DNA of 64,000 bases from Actinoplanes sp. L3-i22 (GTDB taxonomy: Bacteria; Actinomycetota; Actinomycetes; Mycobacteriales; Micromonosporaceae): the NCBI RefSeq assembly GCF_019704555.1, contig NZ_AP024745.1, positions 4,348,501-4,412,500 of the forward strand, in the 5' to 3' direction. Below, in pieces: positions 23,921 through 31,943 of this stretch. Position 1 is the first letter of the stretch. Each line of letters starts with the position of its first letter. Below the pieces are notes generated by a model. That model worked only from the letters and a program-made list of their open reading frames with translations. It was not told the DNA's origin and made no database searches. Position numbers and translations under genes: made by a program.

Positions 23921-24242
23921 GCATCACCGCTGAGAACTCAACGCCAGCCGCACTACGCGCCCGGCTCACCGCCGCACTGGTCGAGAAGGCCTGGATCAAC
24001 ACGCCGGCGGTGCGGGCCGCGTTCGAGGCCGTACCCCGGCACCTGTTCGTGCCGGACACCGTGGCGCCGGCTGCCGCGTTGATCACCGCCTGGGACCGTG
24101 ACTACCGTGACGGCCCGACCCCGGAGATCACCGTGCACCCCACCGGCACCCCGCTGCCCGGCGCGGGCGGGCTCCAGCTCCTGGTTCCCGCCGGCACACC
24201 ACCATCGCCGTGACCTGGCCCAACCCGGAGAACCGGCGATGA
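23917..24242 (+). pseudogene. decayed FxLD-system methyltransferase (PCMT-like), internally deleted
   Basis: The start encodes LRARLTAALVEKAWINTPAVRAAFEAVPRHLFVPDTV, the N-terminus of protein-L-isoaspartate-type methyltransferases of the FxLD system. It jumps directly to the family's C-terminal tail (WDRDYRDGPTPEITVHPTGTP). Near 24190 the frame shifts so that the conserved ending RRHTTIAVTWPNPENRR lies one base out of phase and stops at 24240-24242. The whole SAM-binding domain is missing. The remaining ORF (23917-24213) would give a 98-residue protein with no methyltransferase activity. Confidence 0.7.
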
Positions 24243-24814
24243 CCTCGACCGAGCACCATGACGCGCCTCGATTGGTGATCATTCGGGGCAACAGCGGAAG
24301 CGGCAAGAGTACGGCCGCGGCGCAGGTCCGCAAGAGGTACGGGAGAGGTGCCGCCCTTATTGGGCAGGACTATGTGAGAAGAGTGCTCTTACGAGAGCAC
24401 GGTGGAAGCAGCATGGACCCGGTCGCGCCCCAGTTCATCGCGACGATGGCCCAAGCCGCGCTCGACGCCGGCTACCACGTCGTTCTGGAAGGCATCCTCG
24501 ACGGCCGCGGCCACGGCGATATCCTGCGCCGTCTCATCGCGCACCATCAGGGCCCGTCCGCGGTCTTCTACCTCCAGGTCAGCTTCGACGAAACCGTGCG
24601 CCGTCACGCCCAGCGCGCCGAGCCGATCGAGGTCACCGCCGAGCAGATGCGCGATTGGTACATCGACCGGGATCTCCTGGGTGTTCCCGGCGAACGGGTG
24701 ATCGGAGAATCAGCGTCGTTCGAGAAGGTCGTCTCCACGATCCTGCACGACAGCGGCCTCGCCGGCGCTGTGCCGCTGACCCCGTGCCCCACCCGCTGCC
24801 CACGATGCGCGTAG
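24239..24814 (+). CDS. P-loop kinase (zeta-toxin/uridine-kinase-like)
   Basis: Cytosolic kinase of 191 residues from ATG 24239, overlapping the end of the decayed methyltransferase frame. Walker A is RGNSGSGKST. LIGQDYVRRVLLREH follows in the substrate-binding position, and the lid region has Arg-rich TVRRHAQR. VVLEGILDGRGHG fits the second acidic strand. Families with this layout phosphorylate small molecules, nucleosides or UDP-sugars. The C-terminus ends in a Cys-rich tail (CPTRCPRC), which is unusual and may bind metal. Substrate unknown. Confidence 0.85.
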   Translation: MTSTEHHDAPRLVIIRGNSGSGKSTAAAQVRKRYGRGAALIGQDYVRRVLLREHGGSSMDPVAPQFIATMAQAALDAGYHVVLEGILDGRGHGDILRRLIAHHQGPSAVFYLQVSFDETVRRHAQRAEPIEVTAEQMRDWYIDRDLLGVPGERVIGESASFEKVVSTILHDSGLAGAVPLTPCPTRCPRCA

Positions 24815-25107
24815 AAAGCCGCCGCCGCCGGACACCCGGTCGGCGACTACCCTGATCCACTCGACGGCGTTTCCGCCCGAGGACCCAGCGGCCAGCAAGG
24901 CGGGCGTCAGTGAGCGGGTGGTTGCGGCCCGAGCCGTACGGCGATCGCGTCTGACTACGACAACCGGCACCGGGCGACGAACCGGCAGTGATCGAGATGG
25001 CCACCGACCCGCGGGTGCGCCGCCGTATCGGCGGGTTGTCCGGCCCCGCCAACGCTGCGGTCCGTCGACTGCGGGCTACCTCATGATCTCGACCGGCTCA
25101 TAGTTAG

Positions 25108-25365
25108 ATGTTGACCATGAGATTCGCTATCAGGTCGGATGTCGCGATCACGGTGGCGTTCGAGCCAACCGCGGAGATCTATCCGCTGAGCGCAGGCGAA
25201 GAGATCGCCGTGGAATGGACCGATGGCGCAGATGACGGCGCAGTCACCCTGGAAGCTGGTGACATGGTCGTACACGTGCCCAGCGGGGGTTCCAGGATGA
25301 GAGCGTGGCGGTCCGACGGAAGCGAGATCTATATCGGTCCGGACTCCGGACCTGAGGCGATGTGA
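25108..25365 (+). CDS. hypothetical protein, 85 aa
   Basis: Small all-beta-looking acidic protein (IAVEWTDGADDGAVTLEAGDMVVHVPS). It starts at ATG 25108 or ATG 25117. The 293 bases before it hold no recognisable gene or element. It ends in a GTGA overlap with a second small frame, supporting real translation. No function is proposed. Confidence 0.6.
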   Translation: MLTMRFAIRSDVAITVAFEPTAEIYPLSAGEEIAVEWTDGADDGAVTLEAGDMVVHVPSGGSRMRAWRSDGSEIYIGPDSGPEAM

Positions 25366-25493
25366 ATCACCGTCGACCCGGACTCGATCCGGAGCATCCT
25401 GGCTGCCGTTGCTGCGGACCGCAGGCAAGGACAGGCGCACTTGTTTGCCGCGCGGCGCTCACTGCGAAGCACTATGCAACCGGGGGTCGCTGA
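25362..25493 (+). CDS. possible 43-aa Cys-rich peptide coupled to the preceding gene
   Basis: GTG 25362 overlaps the previous stop as GTGA. The frame encodes 43 residues with HPGCRCCGPQARTGALVC, a C-X-C-C-X10-C spacing that could bind zinc, and ends ATGGR. It is too short to judge from composition. The 4-base overlap is the main support. Confidence 0.3.
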   Translation: MNHRRPGLDPEHPGCRCCGPQARTGALVCRAALTAKHYATGGR

Positions 25494-25595
25494 GCCTCGG
25501 TACGGGCTTACTTCACGCCCGCCTGAACGCCTGGTTACCGGCGAGGAACTTCGAAAGCGGAGTGCCCCCAGCCGGGCATGCTTGGATCCCTAGTC

Positions 25596-26549
25596 ATGAC
25601 CCCTCCTTTGCAGCGCCGTGTCGGTCACCCCGGATCGCGGATCCTGAGCGTGGCCTCCTACCGCCCGCGAACCGAGGTGGGCAACGAGGCGATCGCCGAC
25701 CTGATCGACTCGAGCGACGAATGGATCCGCCGCCGCTGCGGCATCGAGTCTCGCCGGCGCGCCGCACCCGACGAGGACCTGGTCATGATGGCCACGGCGG
25801 CCGCCTCCAAGGCCCTGGCCGATGCGGGCGTCGACCCGTACGACGTCTCGGCCGTCCTGGTGGCGACGATGTCCCACCGGGGCCGCGCGACCACCACAGC
25901 ACCCCTGGTCGCCAACGCGTTGGGAGCCACCCAGGCTGCCGCGATGGATCTGGGAGCGGCATGCGCCGGATTCCCGTACGCCCTGGCGACCGCCGACGCG
26001 CTCATCCGCAGCGGCTCGGCCGGCTACGTGGTCCTGGTCGGCACCGAGCGCATGCTCGACATCGTCGACGAACGTGACCGCGGCACGGCGTTCCTGTTCG
26101 GCGACGGCGCCGGCGCGGTGGTCATCGGTCCGGCACAGACGTGCGACATCGGCCCGGTGGTGTGGGGCGCTGACGGCTCCGGGAGCGAGTTGCTGCGGTA
26201 CGACGAAGCGGGCATCCTGCGCATGGCCGGCCCCGAGGTGTTCCGCTGGGCGACCTCCATCGTTCCCGACCTGGCCAGGCGCGCGCTGGACGCGGCGGGC
26301 ATCTCGGCGGACGACCTCGCGGCTTTCATCCCCCACCAGGCGAATATGCGCATCATCTCGGCCACCGCGAAGGCCCTGGAACTCGGAGCGCACGTGCGCG
26401 TGGCCACGGACATCACGACCAACGGCAACACCGGCGCGGCTTCCATCCCCCAGGCCATGGCAGCCCTGCCCGACACGACGGGGCCGGCCCTGCTCGTCGG
26501 CTTCGGCGCCGGCCTCTCGTACGCGGCTCAGGTCGTGATCTTGCCCTGA
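25596..26549 (+). CDS. beta-ketoacyl-ACP synthase III (FabH-like)
   Basis: Condensing enzyme of 317 residues from ATG 25596; ATG 25578 adds 6 residues. The full FabH triad is present: Cys123 (LGAACAGF), His247 (IPHQANMRI) and Asn278 (NGNTGAASIP). The conserved start RILSVASYRP is also present. It condenses an acyl-CoA starter with malonyl-ACP. No FabD, ACP or FabF lies beside it, unlike the primary fab operon, so it may be a spare or a specialised-metabolism starter enzyme. Confidence 0.93.
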   Translation: MTPPLQRRVGHPGSRILSVASYRPRTEVGNEAIADLIDSSDEWIRRRCGIESRRRAAPDEDLVMMATAAASKALADAGVDPYDVSAVLVATMSHRGRATTTAPLVANALGATQAAAMDLGAACAGFPYALATADALIRSGSAGYVVLVGTERMLDIVDERDRGTAFLFGDGAGAVVIGPAQTCDIGPVVWGADGSGSELLRYDEAGILRMAGPEVFRWATSIVPDLARRALDAAGISADDLAAFIPHQANMRIISATAKALELGAHVRVATDITTNGNTGAASIPQAMAALPDTTGPALLVGFGAGLSYAAQVVILP

Positions 26550-26654
26550 CCCCGTGGTTGCGATGGCCGTTGGTGACGCCTGGTTCACGCAATCGGTCAT
26601 GGAACAGAGCATTTTGGCCGCACTCGTCTGCCGGCAGTCGCGCGGGCGGCCGGC

Positions 26655-26990
26655 TCAATCGCCGATGAACACCAGTTCGCCGTGCTGCTCCGCGCAGTGC
26701 TCCGCCATCGATCGAAGCCGCATCAGCCCGCGGTGCTCAGCGCCCGCCTTCGCCAGCGTGAGCAGCAGCTCGACCTCGGCGATGAGCTGCTGCATCTGGC
26801 CAGCGCCGAAACGGGTCTCGCCATGAGGATCAAGCCGGCCCAACAGCCCGAGTGCCGAATTCTCGTGGAGCACCAGCCGATCGAAGTCGCCAGCGGCATC
26901 GAAGGATCCGCCGGCCGGGTCCGGTAGTCGTTGGATCCGCTTGCCGGCCACACGCAGCTCGGCCTGAATGCCCATCCCCTGATGATCCAC
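26655..26990 (-). CDS. hypothetical protein, 111 aa
   Basis: Minus-strand protein with a natural composition (RIQRLPDPAGGSFDAAGDFDRLV, then helices LIAEVELLLTLAKAGAEHRGLMRLRSMAEHC). No signal peptide, membrane segment or known motif. It is convergent with the FabH-like gene, 106 bases apart. Start ATG at 26990 is the only reasonable choice. Confidence 0.65.
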   Translation of the reverse strand: MDHQGMGIQAELRVAGKRIQRLPDPAGGSFDAAGDFDRLVLHENSALGLLGRLDPHGETRFGAGQMQQLIAEVELLLTLAKAGAEHRGLMRLRSMAEHCAEQHGELVFIGD

Positions 26991-27083
26991 GATGCCGGGC
27001 CGGCGCCCTCATCGGCGGCCACAAGGAACTGCTCGACAGGCGTCCCGTCTGATCGTCGTGGCGTGCCGCCGCTCGCTTTCCGG

Positions 27084-27272
27084 TCAGCAGCGCGGCTGCG
27101 CGGCCAACCGGTGGGAGACAAAGACACCGATGCCGGTCGTAATGCCGACCATCGAACCGGTGGTCCAATCATGCTGAGTGGCACCGAGGGCCAGCGTGAA
27201 GACCACCGAGGTTGCGAACCCGGTGAGCGCCGCGCCCCGCTTGGTGAAAGGGGTTCGGTTTGTCGTGCCCAT
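27084..27272 (-). CDS. small membrane protein, 62 aa
   Basis: Starting at ATG 27272 (MGTTNRTPFTKRGA), the protein has two hydrophobic stretches (ALTGFATSVVFTLALGA and SMVGITTGIGVFVSHRLA) joined by a short polar turn. It resembles the many two-helix membrane peptides of actinobacteria. The longer open frame to 27407 is less natural. It lies downstream of the EamA transporter on the same strand. Confidence 0.5.
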   Translation of the reverse strand: MGTTNRTPFTKRGAALTGFATSVVFTLALGATQHDWTTGSMVGITTGIGVFVSHRLAAQPRC

Positions 27273-27515
27273 GACCCGAGTGTGCGACCGGTTGCAGCAC
27301 GTGTGCGAGAGCGTTCGGAGACGCACTCGGATGACGCATAAAGTCGGCGCACCGAGTAGGCCAGATCGGGTGCACTTACCTGCCGCGATCCGCGTCGGCG
27401 TTGTCACTCACCCGGTGACACAGCGTAAATCCTCGACTTCGAGGCGCCGGCCGCTGATCCTGGAGCTCGACAGACGACCGGAACCGGCGTAGCTCCTCCG
27501 CGCGCTGTCGAGCCG

Positions 27516-28421
27516 TCACGCAACCACCTCACCCAATTCCGGCCGGGGCGGCATCCGGACGGCGCCGACGTTGGCGGCGATGACCAGCGTGATGGCCAGC
27601 CCTTCGAGCACGGTGAGCTGCTGGTGCAGGACGACGTAGCCGGCGAGCGCGGCGACGGCGGGCACAAGGCTCATCAGCACGGCGAAGGTCGTGGTGGGCA
27701 TGCGGCGCAGTGCCAGCAACTCCAGGGTGTAGGGCAGCGCGGAGGACAACAGCGCCACCGCGGCGCCCATCGCCAGGACGTACGGATTCAGCAGCGTGAT
27801 TCCTGCTGTGCCGGCGCCGAACGGAAGAGTGATGACCGCGGCGGCGGTCATGGCCAGGGCCAGGCCGTCAGCCCTGGGAAAGCGTTGCCCGACCCGGGCA
27901 CTGGCCATGATGTACCCGGCCCAGACAGCGCCCGCCGCGACCGCGAAGCCGATCCCGGCCGGGGTGAGCCGATCGAATCCGGTGCTGCTCAGCAGTGCCA
28001 CCCCGGCTGCGGCCAGGCCGGCCCACAGCCAGCTCGCCGCGCGGCGGGTGGTCACCACCGACAGTACGAGCGGCCCCAGCACCTCCAGCATCACCACGGG
28101 ACCGAGCGGGATCAGCGCGATCGCGTGGTAGGCCAGCGTGTTCATGCCGGCCAGTGCCGTACCGAATCCGCCGATCAGCAACCAGTCCGTGCGCCGATAT
28201 CCCCGCACGCGGGGCCGGCACACGGCCAGCAGCACGAGCGCCGCGATCGTCAGCCGCAACGTCACGACTCCGTCCACGCCGACCCGGGGGAACAACAGCG
28301 CCGCTACCGCGCCGCCGAACGGACCCGACAGCAAGGCCCCCAGTACGAGCCCTACCGCGCCGGCGCGTCGTGTCGGGGCAGCGGTGACGGCGGACGGGGC
28401 GGGGTGCAGAGCGTTGGCCAT
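27516..28421 (-). CDS. EamA/DMT-family metabolite exporter
   Basis: Ten-helix drug/metabolite transporter of 301 residues with the typical two EamA halves: AVGLVLGALLSGPFGGAVAALL starts the first half and LLSSTGFDRLTPAGIGFAVAAGAVWAGYI starts the second. Relatives such as RhtA export amino acids or metabolites. It is divergent from a LysR regulator only 69 bases away, the usual arrangement in which the regulator controls the exporter. Confidence 0.9.
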   Translation of the reverse strand: MANALHPAPSAVTAAPTRRAGAVGLVLGALLSGPFGGAVAALLFPRVGVDGVVTLRLTIAALVLLAVCRPRVRGYRRTDWLLIGGFGTALAGMNTLAYHAIALIPLGPVVMLEVLGPLVLSVVTTRRAASWLWAGLAAAGVALLSSTGFDRLTPAGIGFAVAAGAVWAGYIMASARVGQRFPRADGLALAMTAAAVITLPFGAGTAGITLLNPYVLAMGAAVALLSSALPYTLELLALRRMPTTTFAVLMSLVPAVAALAGYVVLHQQLTVLEGLAITLVIAANVGAVRMPPRPELGEVVA

Positions 28422-28490
28422 GCGGCCGAGGTTAGGAGTCGGCCTTCGGGCACGGAAATGCCGAATGTGCTGCGGTTATGCTCTGTCGTT

Positions 28491-29399
28491 ATGACCGTGG
28501 AGCTGCGGCATCTGCGCGCCTTCCTCGCCATCGCCGCCGAAGGCACCATCACCCGGGCCGCGGCCCGGCTGCACGTGACGCAGCCCGCGCTCTCTCGCAC
28601 CCTGCGTCAGCTGGAAACCCACCTCGGTGCTCGCCTGATCGACCGGTCCACCCATCACCTGCAGCTCACCGCCGCCGGACTCGCGTTCCAGCCGCGAGCC
28701 GCCGCGGCGGTCACGGCCGTCGACGAGGCGCTCGACCCGGGGCGCGTCGGGACCTGGCCCCTGCGCCTGGGCCACGCCTGGTCGGCGCTGGGCGAACACA
28801 CCACGCCACTGCTGCGCGGCTGGAAGCAGGAGCACCCGGACACGCCCCTGCAACTGCTGCGCGTCGACGATCGCAGCGCCGGGCTCGAGCACGGCAGCGT
28901 CGACGTCGCCGTCATCCGGGGCGAGGTCGACCTGCCCGCCGAGGTGAACACCGTGGTGCTGCTGCTCGAGCCGCGCGTCGCCGCCGTCGCCGCGGACAGC
29001 CCGCTGGCCCGCAAAGCCCGGCTCACCCTGCACGATCTGATCGCCAAGCCGGTCGCCGTCAACACCATCGCCGGCACCACGGCCCTCGGCCTCTGGCCTG
29101 CCGATGACACGCCGAACGACATCGTCGAGGTCGCCAACACCGACGACTGGATCGCTGCCATCGCCGCCGGCCACGCTGTCGGCGTCACCACCACCGCGAC
29201 CGCGGCCACCTACCCGAACCCGGCCGTCGCCTACCTTCCGCTCGTCGACGTGCCGGCCGTCACGGTTCACCTGGCCTGGAAGCAAACCCCGAGCCATCCC
29301 GCCGTACCGGATTTCATCGCCTTCGCCCGGCGGTTCATCTCAACTCCACACGGCCCAGTCTCGGGACGAAGTCCGAGTGGCGGAGCAGGAAGCCAATGA
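28491..29399 (+). CDS. LysR-family transcriptional regulator
   Basis: Regulator of 302 residues from ATG 28491. The winged HTH is MTVELRHLRAFLAIAAEGTITRAAARLHVTQPALSRTLRQLE (about 1-60), then a periplasmic-binding-like effector domain (about 88-290). It probably controls the divergent EamA exporter from the shared 69-bp promoter region. The C-terminal tail after residue 285 (HGPVSGRSPSGGAGSQ) is low-complexity and may be an extension created by nearby rearrangement. Confidence 0.92.
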   Translation: MTVELRHLRAFLAIAAEGTITRAAARLHVTQPALSRTLRQLETHLGARLIDRSTHHLQLTAAGLAFQPRAAAAVTAVDEALDPGRVGTWPLRLGHAWSALGEHTTPLLRGWKQEHPDTPLQLLRVDDRSAGLEHGSVDVAVIRGEVDLPAEVNTVVLLLEPRVAAVAADSPLARKARLTLHDLIAKPVAVNTIAGTTALGLWPADDTPNDIVEVANTDDWIAAIAAGHAVGVTTTATAATYPNPAVAYLPLVDVPAVTVHLAWKQTPSHPAVPDFIAFARRFISTPHGPVSGRSPSGGAGSQ

Positions 29400-29620
29400 C
29401 GGAGTGGGTGGGCTCGACGGCGGAATGCGTCGCGGCGTACGTTGATCCTTGCCGCCGGCGAAGGTTCGCGGGAATGGCGCTACGGGTGCCTACCTTGCGA
29501 ATGCTCGGTTCGCTGACGACGTAGTGAGCTTCACGGTCACCCTTCAGGGTCGCTGGCGTCAAGGCGGCTGAGGCCACCAAGGTCCAGCGGATCGTTGCGA
29601 GCGCCACCTAAGAATTATTT

Positions 29621-29649
29621 GGAATTCCCGGTAGATCTGTAGGGATTCC
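29621..29649. other. hairpin in a 430-bp gene-free, AT-richer stretch
   Basis: Between 29400 and 29830 no gene is supported. GGAATTCCC (29621-29629) and GGGATTCC (29642-29649) can pair with one bulge. The surrounding DNA is visibly richer in A/T than the chromosome around it, marking the left edge of the island that follows. Confidence 0.3.
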
Positions 29650-29830
29650 TTTACCACTTCGTGGAGTCATGGATCTCTGTTATTCGGATCAGGGCGCCCG
29701 CGACTGTAGGTCAAGGCTCCTGGTGTCAGCTTCCCGACCGTGACCCTAAGGGAAGGATCTTCATGTTCAGTGAACCCCATGAGCCGCGCAGGCGTTGATA
29801 TCGTTGCGCGTCAACGTCTGGAGGTTTTTT

Positions 29831-30154
29831 GTGTCAGTGCCACGGGCCATTGAGGCACGACGACTCGCCGGCAAGTTCGTGCTCCTGGTCGCGGGTGTCT
29901 GGATCATGGGCCTGGTGGCGTTCATCGCCGCAGGCGCTCAGGGGTCCTGGCTGCCGCTACCGAATCTCTTGATCTACCTGGCTTCTGGCGCCGCATTGAT
30001 CCCGGCGGGGTACTTCTCCGTCCGGCTGCATGCCACAGACGATCGAGAGGTTTTAGATCAACTTTTTCCTAGAGCTGTCTGGTGTTGTCTCGCAGGCGTT
30101 GCGATCTTCGCAGCCGGCTTCTTCCTGGTCCTCCAACTTGGCGGTGCTAAATGA
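29831..30154 (+). CDS. small membrane protein at the head of a WXG island
   Basis: Protein of 107 residues. GTG 29831 is chosen because GGAGG lies 6 bases upstream. Three hydrophobic segments are visible (KFVLLVAGVWIMGLVAFIAAGA, LLIYLASGAALIPAGYF, CCLAGVAIFAAGFFLVLQL). The stop overlaps the next gene (ATGA). Small membrane proteins next to ESX-like substrates recur in actinobacteria; the function is unknown. Codon use is more A/T-rich than in neighbouring blocks. Confidence 0.75.
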   Translation: MSVPRAIEARRLAGKFVLLVAGVWIMGLVAFIAAGAQGSWLPLPNLLIYLASGAALIPAGYFSVRLHATDDREVLDQLFPRAVWCCLAGVAIFAAGFFLVLQLGGAK

Positions 30155-30483
30155 CCTTCAGTGTAGAACCTGCCGACATGCGGGCGTACGCCGCGAAACT
30201 TCTTGACCTTTCTGATGACGCCATCGAAGGCAAGGCCTACACCCACCGCTACGGCGACATTGGGATTACGGAGAACGGCATCTTCGGAGCACTCCTGATG
30301 AGTCATTCCAGATTCATGACTCGCCTTGACGACATGTCCAGCCATCTTAAAAAGTTGACTGACAGCAATCATCAATCACTGATGCAGATCGCTAGAGGGT
30401 ATGAGGCTATCGATCACAGGTCGGCTGCGGAAATTGATGATTCGTATCCGACGACTCAGCGCCCGATGGTTTTTAAGGGCTAG
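30151..30483 (+). CDS. ESX/EspC-like type VII secretion-associated small protein
   Basis: Helical protein of 110 residues starting FSVEPADMRAYAAKLLDL, with SRFMTRLDDMSSHLKKLTDSNHQSLMQIARGYEAID. The long amphipathic pair of helices and the final 'gYeaiD' pattern resemble EspC/WXG100-like secreted partners. No WXG tripeptide is present at the turn. It overlaps the membrane-protein gene upstream and lies 17 bases before the larger WNG protein, its probable partner. Confidence 0.7.
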   Translation: MTFSVEPADMRAYAAKLLDLSDDAIEGKAYTHRYGDIGITENGIFGALLMSHSRFMTRLDDMSSHLKKLTDSNHQSLMQIARGYEAIDHRSAAEIDDSYPTTQRPMVFKG

Positions 30484-30500
30484 CCAGCACGGGGGAAGCG

Positions 30501-31220
30501 ATGAGCGAGGCAGTAAACCTTCTGGTGGCTCCAGGTGAGCCCGACGACAGCATGACTGAGGGTTTTTGGGATCCTGGGGACCTGTTCAACTACTTGTCGC
30601 CTTCGGCGTATATCTCTTCGATGATCGAAAGTGTCACCGGCGTTGACGTTTTCGGCACCGTGACCGACGCCTTAGCTGGCGATTGGGCGTCATTTTACAG
30701 GTTTGGCGATGCTCTAATCAGCATGGCGGACTTCCTTCAGGAAATTGGGGTGCAAATCCAGTCTGGGTTCCTGGATCTTGACAGAACCTGGAACGGGAAC
30801 GCCGACGATTCAGTATTCGTCTACTTCAGCAACCTGGCGTCTGCCGTGAGTCGGCAGCAAGACGCACTTCACCAGGCATCCGACGGCTACCACGAAGCAG
30901 CCAAGGGTGCATACCAGTTTTCGAAGCAATTAGGGAATGTACTCCAAGCCCTCGTTGATTCAGCAATTTTGATGGCCGCGTCTGCTGCAATCGGTACCGC
31001 AACCGCCGAAACCGGGGTGGGCCTCCTCGTCGGCTACGGCCTTGCCGCCTCCCAAGTCCTCCGTGTCCTGGAACTAGCCAATAAGGCGGCCATCATCGTT
31101 TCCACCGCTTGGACAGCAATTTTCGGCAGCTTTGGGCTTATTGTGGACCTGGCGAGCCAGGGTGGCGACTTGTCGCAGGTTCCACTACCCGCGAACACGT
31201 TCGCTCTCCCGGAGAACTAG
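30501..31220 (+). CDS. large WXG100-type (PPE-like) secretion substrate
   Basis: Protein of 239 residues. The centre holds a WXG-like turn, DLDRTWNGNADDSVFVYF, between two long helices. The C-terminal third has hydrophobic segments (AILMAASAAIGTATAETGVGLLVGYGLAA, AAIIVSTAWTAIFGSFGLIVDLA), as in pore-forming or PPE-like substrates. A GGGGAAG site precedes ATG 30501. No secretion ATPase is in the window, so export would rely on a system elsewhere. Confidence 0.75.
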   Translation: MSEAVNLLVAPGEPDDSMTEGFWDPGDLFNYLSPSAYISSMIESVTGVDVFGTVTDALAGDWASFYRFGDALISMADFLQEIGVQIQSGFLDLDRTWNGNADDSVFVYFSNLASAVSRQQDALHQASDGYHEAAKGAYQFSKQLGNVLQALVDSAILMAASAAIGTATAETGVGLLVGYGLAASQVLRVLELANKAAIIVSTAWTAIFGSFGLIVDLASQGGDLSQVPLPANTFALPEN

Positions 31221-31222
31221 TC

Positions 31223-31546
31223 ATGACTGATCACGTGAGCGAACAGCTGGAACAGATGACCGACAATCCCCGCATGGTCCGAGCCATGCGAGACACCTTT
31301 CATCAGCTCAGTAAGGGGGTAGCCGGCCCCGACCTTGCGGAGATGGCTGAGGGCGTCCTCAAGGGCGACGTTCCGATCCGAGACCTTGCCCGTACCTCCG
31401 CGTACGGCGACGCACTGGGCGCGGCCTTCGAGCGCTATCGCGAGTGGGAGGCGAAGCTCGAACCTGAAGAACGTCAGCGGCTGATGGACGAGACGCGCAA
31501 GACACTCGAAGGTGATCCGCAAGGTGACAAAGGCACCCGGCGCTGA
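31223..31546 (+). CDS. hypothetical acidic helical protein, last gene of the WXG island
   Basis: Protein of 107 residues from ATG 31223, 2 bases after the previous stop with CGGAGAA upstream. It is charged and helical (SEQLEQMTDNPRMVRAMRDTFHQL, EWEAKLEPEERQRLMDETRKTLEG) and soluble. It could be a chaperone or an antidote for the preceding substrate. That is inferred only from position. A strong hairpin follows. Confidence 0.7.
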   Translation: MTDHVSEQLEQMTDNPRMVRAMRDTFHQLSKGVAGPDLAEMAEGVLKGDVPIRDLARTSAYGDALGAAFERYREWEAKLEPEERQRLMDETRKTLEGDPQGDKGTRR

Positions 31547-31550
31547 GACT

Positions 31551-31584
31551 TCTTGTGACCCCCGAGGAAGCGGGGGTCACAAGA
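31551..31584 (+). terminator. strong hairpin terminator of the WXG island
   Basis: A perfect 14-bp stem (31551-31564 with 31571-31584) and 6-base loop lie 5 bases after the last stop. There is no T-run, but stem strength is high. Confidence 0.8.
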
Positions 31585-31657
31585 ACGGGTAGGCACCATG
31601 GGCGGTGAATTGCATGTCGATCCGCCGAGTCCCTCCGGGGGTACCGGACCTTGCTTC

Positions 31658-31862
31658 TGTCGGCGCTTGGTGCCGTACGCGAGCAATCCTTTGATCTTGA
31701 TCGGGTTTTCAGAAGGGAGTGGCCGCGGGCGGTTCGGTGACTGCGAGGTTCGTTTGCCGAGCAGGGCGAACCGGTCCGAGGTGGTGTGGTCGGTCAGGTG
31801 CGGCAGGATCGGGGGCGGCGAACACGGTGCGGGAGAAAGCCGGCGTCGCGCATCGCGCAGTT
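31658..31862 (-). pseudogene. decayed partial copy of the radical-SAM gene
   Basis: Bases 31658-31795 closely match 36343-36480 (3' end and downstream flank of the radical-SAM gene). Bases 31796-31862 match 36740-36803 further inside that gene. About 260 bp between are missing and several indels break the frame. The remaining peptide fragments (DAGFSPTVF-like and FALLGKR-like) are recognisable on the minus strand. The interval 31585-31943 holds no other gene. Confidence 0.7.
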
Positions 31863-31943
31863 TCGTCCGGACGGCCCGCGTCGCCGGTAGGTGACCCCGT
31901 AGGGCGGTGCGCCGCGGTTGCCCGGACCCGTGATGATGGGTGG

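Noticed and set aside
29335..29607. 90-residue minus-strand frame between LysR and the WXG island
   Set aside because: No motif, unnatural composition, no ribosome site. Plus-strand frames there also look like debris.
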